64,000 nt of DNA, taken from positions 34,123-98,122 of the forward strand of contig CALGDM010000022.1 of assembly GCA_937884605.1 (NCBI GenBank), given 5' to 3'. Shown here one piece after another: positions 63,142 to 64,000 of this stretch (the first letter of the stretch is position 1; each line of letters begins with the position of its first letter). The translations under genes and the position numbers were made by a program. This DNA is from an uncultured Spiribacter sp. Its GTDB lineage: Bacteria > Pseudomonadota > Gammaproteobacteria > Nitrococcales > Nitrococcaceae. The notes beneath the pieces were generated by a model. It did no database searches and had not been told where the DNA came from. It was given only the letters and a program-made list of their open reading frames with translations.

Positions 63142-64000
63142 TCAACCAGTTAGGTCGTCATACCCCGCCGGGTTCTGCCGCTGCCAGTTCCAGGCATCGC
63201 GCATCATGGCCTCCAGATCATGCTCGGCCTGCCAGCCAAGCTCATCACGGGCGCGGGTGGGGTCGGCGTAGCATTCGGCAATATCACCCGGGCGGCGCGG
63301 CGCCAGGCGCACCGGGATCGTGCGGCCACTGGCCTTTTCGAACGCGGCAACGGCCTCGCGCACCGAATAGCCCCGGCCCGTGCCCAGGTTCCAGACATGG
63401 CAACCGGCGCCAAGGTGCTCCAGCGCGCGGACATGCCCGCGGGCCAGATCCACCACATGGATATAGTCGCGCACCCCGGTGCCATCAGCGGTGGGATAGT
63501 CATCGCCGTACAACGACAGCGCCTCGCGCCGGCCCACGGCCACCTGGCTGATGTAGGGCACCAGATTGTTGGGGATGCCCTGAGGATCCTCGCCAATGCG
63601 CCCGCTCGGGTGGGCGCCCACGGGGTTGAAGTAGCGCAGCAGACCCACCGACCAGCGCTCATCCGCAGCCACCAGATCGCGCAGGATCTGCTCGATCATC
63701 AGCTTCGAAGTGCCGTAGGGGTTGGAGGGCTGGCCCGTGGCGGCGGTCTCGGGAATGGGCACGCGATCGGGATCGCCATAGACCGTGGCCGATGAGCTGA
63801 ATATCAGCCGACGCACGCCGGCGGCGGCCATGGCCTGGGTGAGCGCCAGTGTGCCGCCGATATTGTTCTCGTAATAGGCGAGCGGTTTTTCGGTGCTCTC
63901 GCCCACCGCCTTCAGGCCGGCGAAGTGCATCGCCGCGTCGAACGGCGCCTGCCCGTCCTGCCCCGTCAGTAGATCGGTCAGGGTTTCACGATCCCGGACG
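63142..64000 (-). CDS. galE: UDP-glucose 4-epimerase GalE (5' end outside the window)
   Basis: The 286 visible codons give the SDR-fold epimerase: [20 protein letters not shown], the active-site [12 protein letters not shown] (Y-x3-K), [16 protein letters not shown] and [13 protein letters not shown]. GalE interconverts UDP-glucose and UDP-galactose for surface polysaccharide. The NAD-binding N-terminus lies beyond position 64000. The reading frame is open to the edge. With rfbB 3 kb away it suggests a glycan-synthesis neighbourhood, interrupted by toxin-antitoxin loci. Confidence 0.95.
   Translation of the reverse strand, partial: VRDRETLTDLLTGQDGQAPFDAAMHFAGLKAVGESTEKPLAYYENNIGGTLALTQAMAAAGVRRLIFSSSATVYGDPDRVPIPETAATGQPSNPYGTSKLMIEQILRDLVAADERWSVGLLRYFNPVGAHPSGRIGEDPQGIPNNLVPYISQVAVGRREALSLYGDDYPTADGTGVRDYIHVVDLARGHVRALEHLGAGCHVWNLGTGRGYSVREAVAAFEKASGRTIPVRLAPRRPGDIAECYADPTRARDELGWQAEHDLEAMMRDAWNWQRQNPAGYDDLTG

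Overview
The window is a high-GC, gene-dense stretch of chromosome. The gene set suggests a halophilic or halotolerant gammaproteobacterium, perhaps of the Ectothiorhodospiraceae type (Spiribacter or Halorhodospira relatives). The reasons are two compatible-solute systems side by side (trehalose and choline-to-betaine), a glycerol ABC importer, and gammaproteobacterial RND, FolX, YajG, YqjG and DksA-like genes. The taxonomic call is inference. No rRNA, tRNA or CRISPR array was seen.

Layout. 1-6.7 kb: end of a MOSC-like gene, a methylenetetrahydrofolate reductase paralogue, a YajG-type lipoprotein, then a tightly overlapping otsB / GH15 trehalase / otsA / dinB unit. 6.7-11.5 kb: choline module, with a solitary choline-type binding protein divergent from betI-betB-betA and BetI-type palindromes between them. 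11.6-17.1 kb: a GNAT-fused acyl-CoA synthetase, then copA and a CsoR/RcnR-family repressor. 17.2-28.2 kb: glycerol regulon, glpR followed by glpD-glpS-glpT-glpP-glpQ-glpU-glpV on the minus strand, with divergent glpK, then glyoxalase I and a TspO protein. Two GlpR-like operators can be read, one made from the last codons of glpR itself. 28.2-41.0 kb: a LysR gene, then a long co-directional minus-strand run: a glycosidase-like protein, a glycosyltransferase, wrbA, yqjG, ribA, an RND adaptor and pump, a GST and azlC-azlD. 41.1-49.6 kb: folE-folX, a LysE exporter, a tandem universal stress protein, a second RND pair and a NodI/NodJ-like ABC exporter.

49.6-63.1 kb is a mosaic. Core genes (apt, ilvA, rpiA, gpx, rfbB, a fructosamine kinase) alternate with toxin-antitoxin loci: higBA, a relE-like toxin with its antitoxin, a vapB with an eroded vapC, yefM-yoeB, tacA-tacT, phd-vapC, and the tail of a RES-domain toxin. 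Several partners are broken. A 241-bp element with 19-bp inverted ends (MITE-like) and two low-complexity GC-rich tracts also lie here. The window ends inside galE, and a short copy of galE sequence sits just beyond the galE stop.

The most unusual observations are: a HigB-like toxin split by an Asp/Pro-repeat insert; an asymmetric GlpS/GlpT ATPase pair in which catalytic motifs are divided between subunits; a GlpR operator embedded in the glpR stop region; a metal sensor with an RcnR-like ligand set coupled to a copper-type ATPase; and the density and decay of toxin-antitoxin loci between core genes.
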